Source of the DNA: Argopecten irradians
Lineage: Eukaryota > Mollusca > Bivalvia > Pectinida > Pectinidae
Reading direction: 5' to 3'
NCBI RefSeq assembly: GCF_041381155.1
Contig: NC_091143.1
Span: 42,858,996 to 42,922,995 of the forward strand
Length of the DNA stretch: 64,000 bases
Positions 14,899 through 25,658 of this stretch are shown here, piece after piece. The stretch's first letter is position 1. The number at the start of each line of letters is the position of its first letter. Made by a program: the position numbers and the translations under genes. Under the pieces are notes generated by a model, which searched no databases, was not told the DNA's origin, and saw nothing but the letters and a program-made list of their open reading frames with translations.

Positions 14899-15039
14899 CA
14901 GTTGTTGACTGGGGTTGAGGGCAACAGATGATTTGTTGGACCCGAAGACAAACTGTTGCCCGAGGCCGAAGGCCGAGGTCAACAGTTTGTGTGAGGGTCC
15001 AACAAATCATCTGTTGCCCGAAAACCCAGTCGATAACTG
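14899..15039. repeat. 141-bp subterminal hairpin of copy 1
   Basis: Two 69-bp arms face each other around a GAA loop inside GAGGCCGAAGGCCGAG. The arms match at roughly 85%. The best stretch, GGGCAACAGATGATTTG followed by TTGGACCC, is perfect over 25 bp. Each arm holds its own smaller inverted repeat (GGGCAACAG against CTGTTGCCC). The hairpin lies 3' of the gene, between satellite and 3' UTR. It may be a recombinase-binding or replication structure or an RNA 3'-end structure; nothing in the sequence decides. Confidence 0.9.
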
Positions 15040-15294
15040 TTTTGTTATACCCCAATGACTCAAAACATTTTAAATAGAGTAATTAATTTATTATTTTAAA
15101 CCACTTTAACAAATATATCAAATAACAAAACAACATAATACCACATCACGAAACAAGGAATTTTGTGTTGTTTTTTCCTATTAGATGCATCTTCTTAAAA
15201 TGAATAAACCAGTCTGAATTTATTCAAATTAAATCATTGTGAGTGTTAATGTTCATTCTGTCCATGAAATACATAGTCTTTGTCAAGCTGAAGC

Positions 15295-15300
15295 TTTATT
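15295..15300 (-). terminator. Candidate poly(A) signal, recombinase gene copy 1
   Basis: AATAAA on the minus strand, about 120 bp past the stop codon at 15422. It is conserved in copies 1-7 (for example 18587, 22098 and 35861 regions). A further AATAAA lies near 15217. This is a motif match only. Confidence 0.5.
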
Positions 15301-15421
15301 GTAACAATTAATGAAAAATACATGTATAGCATACATGTAACATTATAAGATACCGGTATAGATTTCAAAGTTATTAATTAACACTGACAGTATCATCACA
15401 ACATTGTGAAAAAAATCACAT

Positions 15422-16970
15422 TCAACTATTATAAATGTTGATGTTGCATCCGTGGAACGAAAAAACTGATTTTGCATGACTTTGCTGTGGAATATTTTCT
15501 ATACTTCCAAGCACATCCGGATTTTCAAGCAAAGCGGCTAGTTCCTTGTCATCTATATCCAGCACATCACAACATGTAGTTTCGTGAGGTGTATGTGAGT
15601 TGGGTATAACTACATTTACTGGAGCAATCTCCTTCATTGGTGGTTGCACAGAGCTTGAAGGTTGTGGAACAACTTTCTTTGCTAAAGCATATGACATTTC
15701 TCGTTTCTTCGTGTTACTTAATTTTGATGAATAGTGCTTCAAACTTGTTTCTGACTTGTGTTTTGATATGCCGATGATGTGTCGAGATTCATATCCACAT
15801 TCATCCAACATAGATATACATGTTGCCCTAATACAGTGGTTGGAATATGTAGTTCCGAGCCCAGCCTCACTACTTATGGACTGCATCATGTACCCTAGTT
15901 TATTTTTACCAAGTACCATGTTGTCGTACCAAACATGATTTTCGTCCTTAATTGACTGACGGGGTCGCTGCCAAAGCGCATCGCATAGTGGATTAAGTTT
16001 TACTGAATACTTCTCAAAACTTGCAACAGGACAATTTGGGTCTCCTGAAAAAAAAATAATGTAAAAATTAACTATTACTAACCGAATGATTCAAATACGA
16101 AATATGGATCTAACCTAGACCTTGTTGTTTAAATGTATCTTTTGGATAATCGTGGGGCGAGTGGGTTGAGACAAATTACAGTAGTAAAAGGTGACACGAG
16201 GAAATTTAGATTGCCTGTTGTAGAGCTTATCTCGGCACTTATGGACATTCGTGATTGGAATAAAAAATACATTACATACCTGGTTGCTCATACATTCTGC
16301 CCCCATCTTGATCATCATCAGCAGTATCTCCCCTGTGGTTCTTTGTCAGCCTCGACACACTACAGGTAACATAACGTCTGCCGTCAGCGTCAGACTGCAC
16401 TGTGTAATCATTTCTGGTCATGTTACGTAAATTTTCTCTACCTCTGTTACAAAAGTATAACATCAACTCGAAGAATACTTTCTGTTGTAGAGTTGTGGGT
16501 GTTTCTGTGCTGAACACTCCGCTGTCATACAGAACTTTCATGTCTGCTTCACTTATGATTTCTTTGTGTTTCACTTCGCCGGCTCCCTCTTTCTTGATTT
16601 TTACCATACTGGCATGAAATACGTCATTGGCGATCTTAAATCCGACGTCGTTGATTATGTCGATGCCATGGGACTTCTCAAAGGACTTTTGCAGCCCATA
16701 TCTTATAGATATCATGGTTTTTTTAGCATACATACTGCCGTCTTTTTTCCTTGCGGCGCAGTAGAACTTCCGTAGGATTTCACACAATTCGTCCACTGTA
16801 ACATTGGTAAGGGACGACCCAACTGTACATCCAACCGCTTCACAGTATTCATGAAGAAGATTTTCAGCAGTTCTGATAACGTTTTTAGTGTTTTTGCTAT
16901 CACGGTCGTTCAGAATCTTCTGAATTTCATCCTCTGTTGCTTCCGCAAATCGAGTGCTGCCTTCCGCCAT
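15422..16970 (-). CDS. Tyrosine recombinase (Crypton/DUF3504 type), copy 1, intact, two exons
   Basis: Exon 1 is 16970-16280 (691 nt), the intron 16279-16045 (235 bp, GTATGT...TTTTTTCAG), exon 2 16044-15422 (623 nt); together 437 codons plus stop with no break. The split codon joins GluGlnPro-Gly to AspProAsnCys. A helical N-terminal region (about 1-130) fits a core-binding domain. The catalytic set is visible: R176 in FCNRGREN, K210 in LTKNHRG, H300 and R303 in NHCIRAT, H326 in SKHKSE and nucleophile Y335 in LKHYSS; the 9-residue H-to-Y spacing matches known tyrosine recombinases. LGKNKLGYMM and DPNCPV resemble the recombinase-derived parts of KIAA1958/ZMYM-like proteins. The low-complexity tail ends in FHGCNINIYNS, a style seen in animal relatives. 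It would cut and rejoin DNA at element ends; the target is unknown. Confidence 0.88.
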
Positions 16971-17021
16971 TATGTTTGTTTACCAAACGATAAGAAGATT
17001 GACGTCGCATTGACATACCAT

Positions 17022-17166
17022 TGACGTCACGAATTGTTGGTGTGACGTCACTCCGGTCCAACAGCACATTTTAACAGTCGATTTTAACAGTTCTTTGGAC
17101 CGCTCGTCGGAACAGTTAATTTATTGGCATTTTTGTCAATAGAGTTTATATAGGAACTATTTTATA
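17022..17166 (-). promoter_or_regulatory. Recombinase promoter region: two CRE sites and TATA-like boxes, copy 1
   Basis: Two perfect TGACGTCA palindromes (17022-17029 and 17043-17050) lie 52-80 bp upstream of the ATG, with starts 21 bp apart (two helical turns); a half-site TGACGTCG lies at 17000. Further out, TATATAAAC (17144-17152) and TATAAAATAG (17157-17166) read on the minus strand are TATA-like. The arrangement is the same in copies 1-6. CREB/ATF control is an inference from the motif. Confidence 0.55.
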
Positions 17167-17174
17167 GGGGTATA

Positions 17175-18180
17175 ACATCTGATGAGGTGATATAAGTTAT
17201 AGGCTAACATCTGATGTGGTGATATAAGTTATAGGTCAACATCTGATGTGGTGATACAAGTTATAGGCTAACATCTGATGAGGTGATATAAATTATAGGC
17301 CAACATCTGATGTGGTGATGTTAATTTATATGCTAACACAGTGAGGTGATATAGTTATAGGCTAACATCTGATGGTGATATAAGTTATAGGCTAACATCT
17401 ACATCTGATGTGGTGATAAAGTTATAGGCTAACATCTGATGTGGTGATATAAGTTATAGGCTAACATCTGATGTGGTGATATAAGTTATAGGCTAACATC
17501 TGATGTGGTGATATAAGTTATAGGCTAACATCTGATGTGGTGATATAAGTTATAGGCTAACATCTGATGTGGTGATATAAGTTATAGGCTAACATCTGAT
17601 GTGGTGATATAAGTTATAGGCTAACATCTGATGTGGTGATATAAGTTATAGGCTAACATCTGATGAGGTGATATAAGTTATAGGCTAACATCTGATGAGG
17701 TGATATTAGTTATAGGCTTACATCTGATGTGGTGATACAAGTTATAGGCTAACATCTGATGTGGTGATATAAGTTATAGGCTAACATTTGATGTGGTGAT
17801 ATAAGTTATAGGCTAACATCTGATGTGGTGATATAAGTTATAGGCTAACATCTGATGAGGTGATATAAGTTATAGGCTAACATCTGATGTGGTGATATAA
17901 GTTATAGGCTAACATCTGATGTGGTGATATAAGTTATAGGCTAACATCTGATGTGGTGATATAAGTTATAGGCTAACATCTGATGTGGTGATATAAGTTA
18001 TAGGCTAACATCTGATGTGGTGATATAAGTTATAGGCTAACATCTGATGTGGTGATATAAGTTATAGGCTAACATCTGATGTGGTGATATAAGTTATAGG
18101 CCAACATCTGATGTGGTGATATAAGTTATAGGCTAACATCTGATGTGGTGATATAAGTTATAGGCCAACATCTGATGAGG
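17175..18180. repeat. 32-bp satellite spacer between copies 1 and 2 (~31 monomers)
   Basis: Same monomer as the main array. The first five monomers to the right of copy 1 carry a distinctive variant series (GGTCAAC, GATACAAG, TAAATTATAGGCC, then a TTTATATGC monomer) shared with copies 4 and 5 and partly with copy 2, so spacer and element were duplicated together. Confidence 0.95.
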
Positions 18181-18190
18181 TTATATTATA

Positions 18191-18331
18191 CAGTTGTTGA
18201 CTGGGGTTGAGGGCAACAGATGATTTGTTGGACCCGAAGACAAACTGTTGCCCGAGGCCGAAGGCCGAGGTCAACAGTTTGTGTGAGGGTCCAACAAATC
18301 ATCTGTTGCCCGAAAACCCAGTCGATAACTG
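18191..18331. repeat. 141-bp hairpin of copy 2
   Basis: Same two 69-bp arms and GAA loop as in copy 1, with no visible differences. Confidence 0.9.
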
Positions 18332-18712
18332 TTTTGTTATACCCCAATGACTCAAAACATTTTAAAAGAGTAATTAATTTATTATTTTAAACCACTTTAA
18401 CAAATATATCAAATAACAAAACAACATAATACCACATCACGAAACAAGGAATTTTGTGTTGTTTTTTCCTATTAGATGCATCTTCTTAAAATGAATAAAC
18501 CAGTCTGAATTTATTCAAATTAAATCATTGTGAGTGTTAATGTTCATTCTGTCCATGAAATACATAGTCTTTGTCAAGCTGAAGCTTTATTGTAACAATT
18601 AATGAAAAATACATGTATAGCATACATGTAACATTATAAGATACCGGTATAGATTTCAAAGTTATTAATTAACACTGACAGTATCATCACAACATTGTGA
18701 AAAAAATCACAT

Positions 18713-20263
18713 TCAACTATTATAAATGTTGATGTTGCATCCGTGGAACGAAAAAACTGATTTTGCATGACTTTGCTGTGGAATATTTTCTATACTTCCA
18801 AGCACATCCGGATTTTCAAGCAAAGCGGCTAGTTCCTTGTCATCTATATCCAGCACATCACAACATGTAGTTTCGTGAGGTGTATGTGAGTTGGGTATAT
18901 CTACATTGACTGGAGCAATCTCCTTCATTGGTGGTTGCACAGAGCTTGAAGGTTGTGGAACAACTTTCTTTGCTAAAGCATATGACATTTCTCGTTTCTT
19001 CGTGTTACTTAATTTTGATGAATAGTGCTTCAAACTTGTTTCTGACTTGTGTTTTGATATGCCGATGATGTGTCGAGATTCATATCCACATTCATCCAAC
19101 ATAGATATACATGTTGCCCTAATACAGTGGTTGGAATATGTAGTTCCGAGCCCAGCCTCACTACTTATGGACTGCATCATGTACCCTAGTTTATTTTTAC
19201 CAAGTACCATGTTGTCGTACCAAACATGATTTTCGTCCTTAATTGACTGACGGGGTCGCTGCCAAAGCGCATCGCATAGTGGATTAAGTTTTACTGAATA
19301 CTTCTCAAAACTTGCAACAGGACAATTTGGGTCTCCTGAAAAAAAAAATAATGTAAAAATTAACTATTACTAACCGAATGATTCAAATACGAAATATGGA
19401 TCTAACCTAGACCTTGTTGTTTAAATGTATCTTTTGGATAATCGTGGGGCGAGTGGGTTGAGACAAATTACAGTAGTAAAAGGTGACACGAGGAAATTTA
19501 GATTGCCTGTTGTAGAGCTTATCTCGGCACTTATGGACATTCGTGATTGGAATAAAAAATACATTACATACCTGGTTGCTCATACATTCTGCCCCCATCT
19601 TGATCATCATCAGCAGTATCTCCCCTGTGGTTCTTTGTCAGCCTCGACACACTACAGGTAACATAACGTCTGCCGTCAGCGTCAGACTGCACTGTGTAAT
19701 CATTTCTGGTCATGTTACGTAAATTTTCTCTACCTCTGTTACAAAAGTATAACATCAACTCGAAGAATACTTTCTGTTGTAGAGTTTTGGGTGTTTCTGT
19801 GCTGAACACTCCGCTGTCATACAGAACTTTCATGTCTGCTTCACTTATGATTTCTTTGTGTTTCACTTCGCCGGCTCCCTCTTTCTTGATTTTTACCATA
19901 CTGGCATGAAATACGTCATTGGCGATCTTAAATCCGACGTCGTTGATTATGTCGATGCCATGGGACTTCTCAAAGGACTTTTGCAGCCCATATCTTATAG
20001 ATATCATGGTTTTTTTTGCATACATACTGCCGTCTTTTTTCCTTGCGGCGCAGTAGAACTTCCGTAGGATTTCACACAATTCGTCCACTGTAACATTGGT
20101 AAGGGACGACCCAACTGTACATCCAACAGCTTCACAGTATTCATGAAGAAGATTTTCAGCAGTTCTGATAACGTTTTTTAGTGTTTTTGCTATCACGGTC
20201 GTTCAGAATCTTCTGAATTTCATCCTCTGTTGCTTCCGCAAATCGAGTGCTGCCTTCCGCCAT
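18713..20263 (-). pseudogene. Tyrosine recombinase copy 2, single-base frameshift near the start
   Basis: Exon 2 (19335-18713) is intact at 623 nt. Exon 1 (20263-19572) is 692 nt because a run of T near 20175 has one extra base, which puts the first ~22 codons out of frame with the rest. An internal ATG at 20196 opens a frame (MIAKTLK...) that continues through all catalytic residues, so a product about 22 residues shorter at the N-terminus is conceivable. A single extra base in a homopolymer is also a typical assembly error. One residue in the tail differs from other copies (NVDIPN for NVVIPN). Confidence 0.8.
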
Positions 20264-20314
20264 TATGTTTGTTTACCAAACGATAAGAAGATTGACGTCG
20301 CATTGACATACCAT

Positions 20315-20343
20315 TGACGTCACGAATTGTTGGTGTGACGTCA
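20315..20343 (-). promoter_or_regulatory. Paired CRE sites, copy 2
   Basis: TGACGTCA at 20315-20322 and 20336-20343, same 21-bp spacing and same distance to the ATG as in copy 1. Confidence 0.55.
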
Positions 20344-20467
20344 CTCCGGTCCAACAGCACATTTTAACAGTCGATTTTAACAGTTCTTTGGACCGCTCGT
20401 CGGAACAGTTAATTTATTGGCATTTTTGTCAATAGAGTTTATATAGGAACTATTTTATAGGGGTATA

Positions 20468-21691
20468 ACATCTGATGAGGTGATATAAGTTATAGGCTAA
20501 CATCTGATGTGGTGATATAAGTTATAGGTCAACATCTGATGTGGTGATAAAGTTATAGGCTAACATCTGATGAGTGATATAAATTATAGGCAACATCTGA
20601 TGTGGTGATAAGTTATAGCTAACATCTGATGGGTGATATAAGTTATAGGCTAACATCTGATGGGTGATATAAGTATAGGCTAACATCTGATGTGGTGATA
20701 CAAGTTATAGGCTAACATCTGATGTGGTGATATAAGTTATAGGCTAACATCTGATGTGGTGATAAAGTTATAGGCTAACATCTGATGTGGTGATATAAGT
20801 TATAGGCTAACATCTGATGTGGTGATATAAGTTTATAGGCTAACATCTGATGTGGTGATATAAGTTATAGGCTAACATCTGATGTGGTGATATAAGTTAT
20901 AGGCTAACATCTGATGTGGTGATATAAGTTATAGGCTAACATCTGATGTGGTGATATAAGTTATAGGCTAACATCTGATGTGGTGATATAAGTTATAGGC
21001 TAACATCTGATGTGGTGATATAAGTTATAGGCTAACATCTGATGTGGTGATATAAGTTAGTTATAGGCTAACATCTGATGTGGTGATATAAGTTATAGGC
21101 TAACATCTGATGTGGTGATATAAGTTATAGGCTAACATCTGATGTGGTGATATAAGTTATAGGCTAACATCTGATGAGGTGATATAAGTTATAGGCTAAC
21201 ATCTGATGAGGTGATATAAGTTATAGGCTAACATCTGATGTGGTGATATAAGTTATAGGCTAACATCTGATGTGGTGATATAAGTTATAGGCTAACATCT
21301 GATGAGGTGATATAAGTTATGCTAACATCTGATGTGGTGATATAAGTTATAGGCTAACATCTGATGAGGTGATATAAGTTATAGGCTAACATCTGATGTG
21401 GTGATATAAGTTATAGGCTAACATATCTGATGTGGTGATATAAGTTATAGGCTAACATCTGATGTGGTGATATAAGTTATAGGCTAACATCTGATGAGGT
21501 GATATAAGTTATAGGCTAACATCTGATGTGGTGATATAAGTTATAGGCTAACATTTGATGTGGTGATACAAGTTATAGGCTAACATCTGATGTGGTGATA
21601 TAAGTTATAGGCTAACATCTGATGAGGTGATATAAGTTATAGGCCAACATCTGATGTGGTGATATAAGTTATAGGCTAACATCTGATGAGG
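20468..21691. repeat. 32-bp satellite spacer between copies 2 and 3 (~38 monomers)
   Basis: Same monomer. The first ~250 bases next to copy 2 contain many one- or two-base deletions (GATAAAG, GATGAGTGATA, GATGGGTGATA), unlike the clean remainder, which suggests locally poor consensus. Confidence 0.95.
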
Positions 21692-21701
21692 TTATATTAT
21701 A

Positions 21702-21842
21702 CAGTTGTTGACTGGGGTTGAGGGCAACAGATGATTTGTTGGACCCGAAGACAAACTGTTGCCCGAGGCCGAAGGCCGAGGTCAACAGTTTGTGTGAGGG
21801 TCCAACAAATCATCTGTTGCCCGAAAACCCAGTCGATAACTG
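21702..21842. repeat. 141-bp hairpin of copy 3
   Basis: Same arms and loop as copy 1. Confidence 0.9.
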
Positions 21843-22223
21843 TTTTGTTATACCCCAATGACTCAAAATATTTCTAAAGAGTAATTAATTAATTATTTTA
21901 AACCACTTTAACAAATATATCAAATAACAAAACAACATAATACCACATCACGAAACAAGGAATTTTGTGTTGTTTTTTCCTATTAGATGCATCTTCTTAA
22001 AATGAATAAACCAGTCTGAATTTATTCAAATTAAATCATTGTGAGTGTTAATGTTCATTCTGTCCATGAAATACATAGTCTTTGTCAAGCTGAAGCTTTA
22101 TTGTAACAATTAATGAAAAATACATGTATAGCATACATGTAACATTATAAGATACCGGTATAGATTTCAAAGTTATTAATTAACACTGACAGTATCATCA
22201 CAACATTGTGAAAAAAATCACAT

Positions 22224-23772
22224 TCAACTATTATAAATGTTGATGTTGCATCCGTGGAACGAAAAAACTGATTTTGCATGACTTTGCTGTGGAATATTTT
22301 CTATACTTCCAAGCACATCCGGATTTTCAAGCAAAGCGGCTAGTTCCTTGTCATCTATATCCAGCACATCACAACATGTAGTTTCGTGAGGTGTATGTGA
22401 GTTGGGTATAACTACATTTACTGGAGCAATCTCCTTCATTGGTGGTTGCACAGAGCTTGAAGGTTGTGGAACAACTTTCTTTGCTAAAGCATATGACATT
22501 TCTCGTTTCTTCGTGTTACTTAATTTTGATGAATAGTGCTTCAAACTTGTTTCTGACTTGTGTTTTGATATGCCGATGATGTGTCGAGATTCATATCCAC
22601 ATTCATCCAACATAGATATACATGTTGCCCTAATACAGTGGTTGGAATATGTAGTTCCGAGCCCAGCCTCACTACTTATGGACTGCATCATGTACCCTAG
22701 TTTATTTTTACCAAGTACCATGTTGTCGTACCAAACATGATTTTCGTCCTTAATTGACTGACGGGGTCGCTGCCAAAGCGCATCGCATAGTGGATTAAGT
22801 TTTACTGAATACTTCTCAAAACTTGCAACAGGACAATTTGGGTCTCCTGAAAAAAAAATAATGTAAAAATTAACTATTACTAACCGAATGATTCAAATAC
22901 GAAATATGGATCTAACCTAGACCTTGTTGTTTAAATGTATCTTTTGGATAATCGTGGGGGAGTGGGTTGAGACAAATTACAGTAGTAAAAGGTGACACGA
23001 GGAAATTTAGATTGCCAGTTGTAGAGCTTATCTCGGCACTTATGGACATTCGTGATTGGAATAAAAAAATACATTACATACCTGGTTGCTCATACATTCT
23101 GCCCCCATCTTGATCATCATCAGCAGTATCTCCCCTGTGGTTCTTTGTCAGCCTCGACACACTACAGGTAACATAACGTCTGCCGTCAGTGTCAGACTGC
23201 ACTGTGTAATCATTTCTGGTCATGTTACGTAAATTTTCTCTACCTCTGTTACAAAAGTATAACATCAACTCGAAGAATACTTTCTGTTGTAGAGTTTTGG
23301 GTGTTTCTGTGCTGAACACTCCGCTGTCATACAGAACTTTCATGTCTGCTTCACTTATGATTTCTTTGTGTTTGACTTCGCCGGCTCCCTCTTTCTTGAT
23401 TTTTACCATACTGGCATGAAATACGTCATTGGCGATCTTAAATCCGACGTCGTTGATTATGTCGATGCCATGGGACTTCTCAAAGGACTTTTGCAGCCCA
23501 TATCTTATAGATATCATGGTTTTTTTAGCATACATACTGCCGTCTTTTTTCCTTGCGGCGCAGTAGAACTTCCGTAGGATTTCACACAATTCGTCCACTG
23601 TAACATTGGTAAGGGACGACCCAACTGTACATCCAACAGCTTCACAGTATTCATGAAGAAGATTTTCAGCAGTTCTGATAACGTTTTTAGTGTTTTTGCT
23701 ATCACGGTCGTTCAGAATCTTCTGAATTTCATCCTCTGTTGCTTCCGCAAATCGAGTGCTGCCTTCCGCCAT
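22224..23772 (-). CDS. Tyrosine recombinase (Crypton/DUF3504 type), copy 3, intact, two exons
   Basis: Exon 1 is 23772-23082 (691 nt), the intron 23081-22847 (235 bp), exon 2 22846-22224 (623 nt); 437 codons plus stop, same splice phase as copy 1. All six catalytic positions are present. Differences from copy 1 include TETPKTLQQ for TETPTTLQQ and QSDTDG for QSDADG, both away from the active-site motifs. With copy 1 this is one of two whole genes in the window, on the other sequence haplotype, so both haplotypes include a coding-competent member. Confidence 0.88.
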
Positions 23773-23823
23773 TATGTTTGTTTACCAAACGATAAGAAGA
23801 TTGACGTCGCATTGACATACCAT

Positions 23824-23852
23824 TGACGTCACGAATTGTTGGTGTGACGTCA
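23824..23852 (-). promoter_or_regulatory. Paired CRE sites, copy 3
   Basis: TGACGTCA at 23824-23831 and 23845-23852, conserved in spacing and distance to the ATG. Confidence 0.55.
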
Positions 23853-23976
23853 CTCCGGTCCAACAGCACATTTTAACAGTCGATTTTAACAGTTCTTTGG
23901 ACCGCTCGTCGGAACAGTTAATTTATTGGCATTTTTGTCAATAGAGTTTATATAGGAACTATTTTATAGGGGTATA

Positions 23977-25126
23977 ACATCTGATGAGGTGATATAAGTT
24001 ATAGGCTAACATCTGATGTGGTGATATAAGTTATAGGCTAACATCTGATGTGGTGATATAGGTTATAGGCTAACATCTGATGAGGTGATATAAGTTATAG
24101 GCTAACATCTGATGTGGTGATATAAGTTATAGGCTAACATCTGATGTGGTGATATAAGTTATAGGCTAACATCTGATGTGGTGATATAAGTTATAGGCTA
24201 ACATCTGATGTGGTGATATAAGTTATAGGCTAACATCTGATGTGGTGATATAAGTTATAGGCTAACATCTGATGTGGTGATATAAGTTATAGGCTAACAT
24301 CTGATGTGGTGATATAAGTTATAGGCTAACATCTGATGTGGTGATATAAGTTATAGGCTAACATCTGATGTGGTGATATAAGTTATAGGCTAACATCTGA
24401 TGTGGTGATATAAGTTATAGGCCAACATCTGATGTGGTGATACAAGTTATCGGCTAACATCTGATGTGGTGATACAAGTTATAGGCTAACATCTGATGTG
24501 GTGATATAAGTTATAGGCTAACATCTGATGTGGTGATATATGTTATAGGCTAACATCTGATGTGGTGATATAAGTTATAGGCTAACATCTGATGTTGATA
24601 TAAGTTATAGGCTAACATCTGATGTGGTGTAAGTATAATAGGCTAACATTGATGTGATAGTATAGGCTAACATCTGATGGGTGATATAAGTTATAGGCTA
24701 AATGGGGTATATAGTTATGGCTAACATCTGATGTGGTGATATAGTATAGGCTAACATGTGGTGATGATGTGGTGATATAAGTTATAGGCTAACATCTGAT
24801 GTGGTGATATAAGTTATAGGCTAACATCTGATGTGGTGATATAAGTTATAGGCTAACATCTGATGTGGTGATATAAGTTATAGGCTAACATCTGATGTGG
24901 TGATATAAGTTATAGGCTAACATCTGATGTGGTGATATAAGTTATAGGCTAACATCTGATGTGGTGATATAAGTTATAGGCTAACATCTGATGTGGTGAT
25001 ATAAGTTATAGGCTAACATCTGATGTGGTGATATAAGTTATAGGCCAACATCTGATGTGGTGATATAAGTTATAGGCTAACATCTGATGTGGTGATATAA
25101 GTTATATAGGCTAACATCTGATGAGG
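23977..25126. repeat. 32-bp satellite spacer between copies 3 and 4 (~36 monomers)
   Basis: Mostly clean monomers. A ~170-base patch near 24590-24770 has several short deletions and truncated monomers, again resembling poor consensus. Confidence 0.95.
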
Positions 25127-25136
25127 TTATATTATA

Positions 25137-25277
25137 CAGTTGTTGACTGGGGTTGAGGGCAACAGATGATTTGTTGGACCCGAAGACAAACTGTTGCCCG
25201 AGGCCGAAGGCCGAGGTCAACAGTTTGTGTGAGGGTCCAACAAATCATCTGTTGCCCGAAAACCCAGTCGATAACTG
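25137..25277. repeat. 141-bp hairpin of copy 4
   Basis: Same arms and loop as copy 1. Confidence 0.9.
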
Positions 25278-25658
25278 TTTTGTTATACCCCAATGACTCA
25301 AAACATTTTAAAAGAGTAATTAATTTATTATTTTAAACCACTTTAACAAATATATCAAATAACAAAACAACATAATACCACATCACGAAACAAGGAATTT
25401 TGTGTTGTTTTTTCCTATTAGATGCATCTTCTTAAAATGAATAAACCAGTCTGAATTTATTCAAATTAAATCATTGTGAGTGTTAATGTTCATTCTGTCC
25501 ATGAAATACATAGTCTTTGTCAAGCTGAAGCTTTATTGTAACAATTAATGAAAAATACATGTATAGCATACATGTAACATTATAAGATACCGGTATAGAT
25601 TTCAAAGTTATTAATTAACACTGACAGTATCATCACAACATTGTGAAAAAAATCACAT

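Larger units (their letters stand above)
14889..17174 (-). mobile_element. Crypton-like tyrosine recombinase element, copy 1 (whole)
   Basis: A 2286-bp unit embedded in satellite. In plus-strand order it holds a 141-bp hairpin, a 3' untranslated region, a two-exon recombinase gene on minus, a paired TGACGTCA site, a small hairpin (17054-17102) sharing GGTCCAACA and CAGTCGAT with the large one, and TATA-like boxes at the end (GGGGTATA). No reverse transcriptase, capsid or protease reading frame is present, so it is a DNA transposon of the Crypton type rather than a YR retroelement. The flanking monomers carry the GATGAGG variant (GATGGG on the left), as at nearly every other copy. Confidence 0.85.
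18181..20467 (-). mobile_element. Recombinase element copy 2
   Basis: Complete in structure and nearly identical to copy 1 in hairpin, UTRs, intron and right end. It belongs to haplotype I, together with copies 1 and 4: ACATTTTAAAAG in the 3' flank and ATTGCCTGTTG in the intron. Its gene has one frame break in exon 1. Confidence 0.88.
21692..23976 (-). mobile_element. Recombinase element copy 3 (whole)
   Basis: A 2285-bp complete unit with an intact gene. It belongs to haplotype II, with copies 5, 6 and 7 for the 3' flank (ATATTTCTAAAGAG here and in 5 and 6) and with copies 5 and 6 for the intron (ATTGCCAGTTG). Its right-hand satellite begins with the B-type monomer series (GATATAGGTTATAGGC), shared with copy 6. 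Confidence 0.88.

Noticed and set aside
16115-16318. Minus ORF overlapping the exon 1 end and intron (67 aa)
   Set aside because: It runs through the intron and is explained by the two-exon gene.
15756-16775. Plus-strand ORFs inside the recombinase elements (15756-15938, 16133-16369, 16420-16617, 16566-16775 and equivalents in other copies)
   Set aside because: They are antisense shadows of the recombinase exons and intron; the minus-strand gene has catalytic motifs and proper splice sites.
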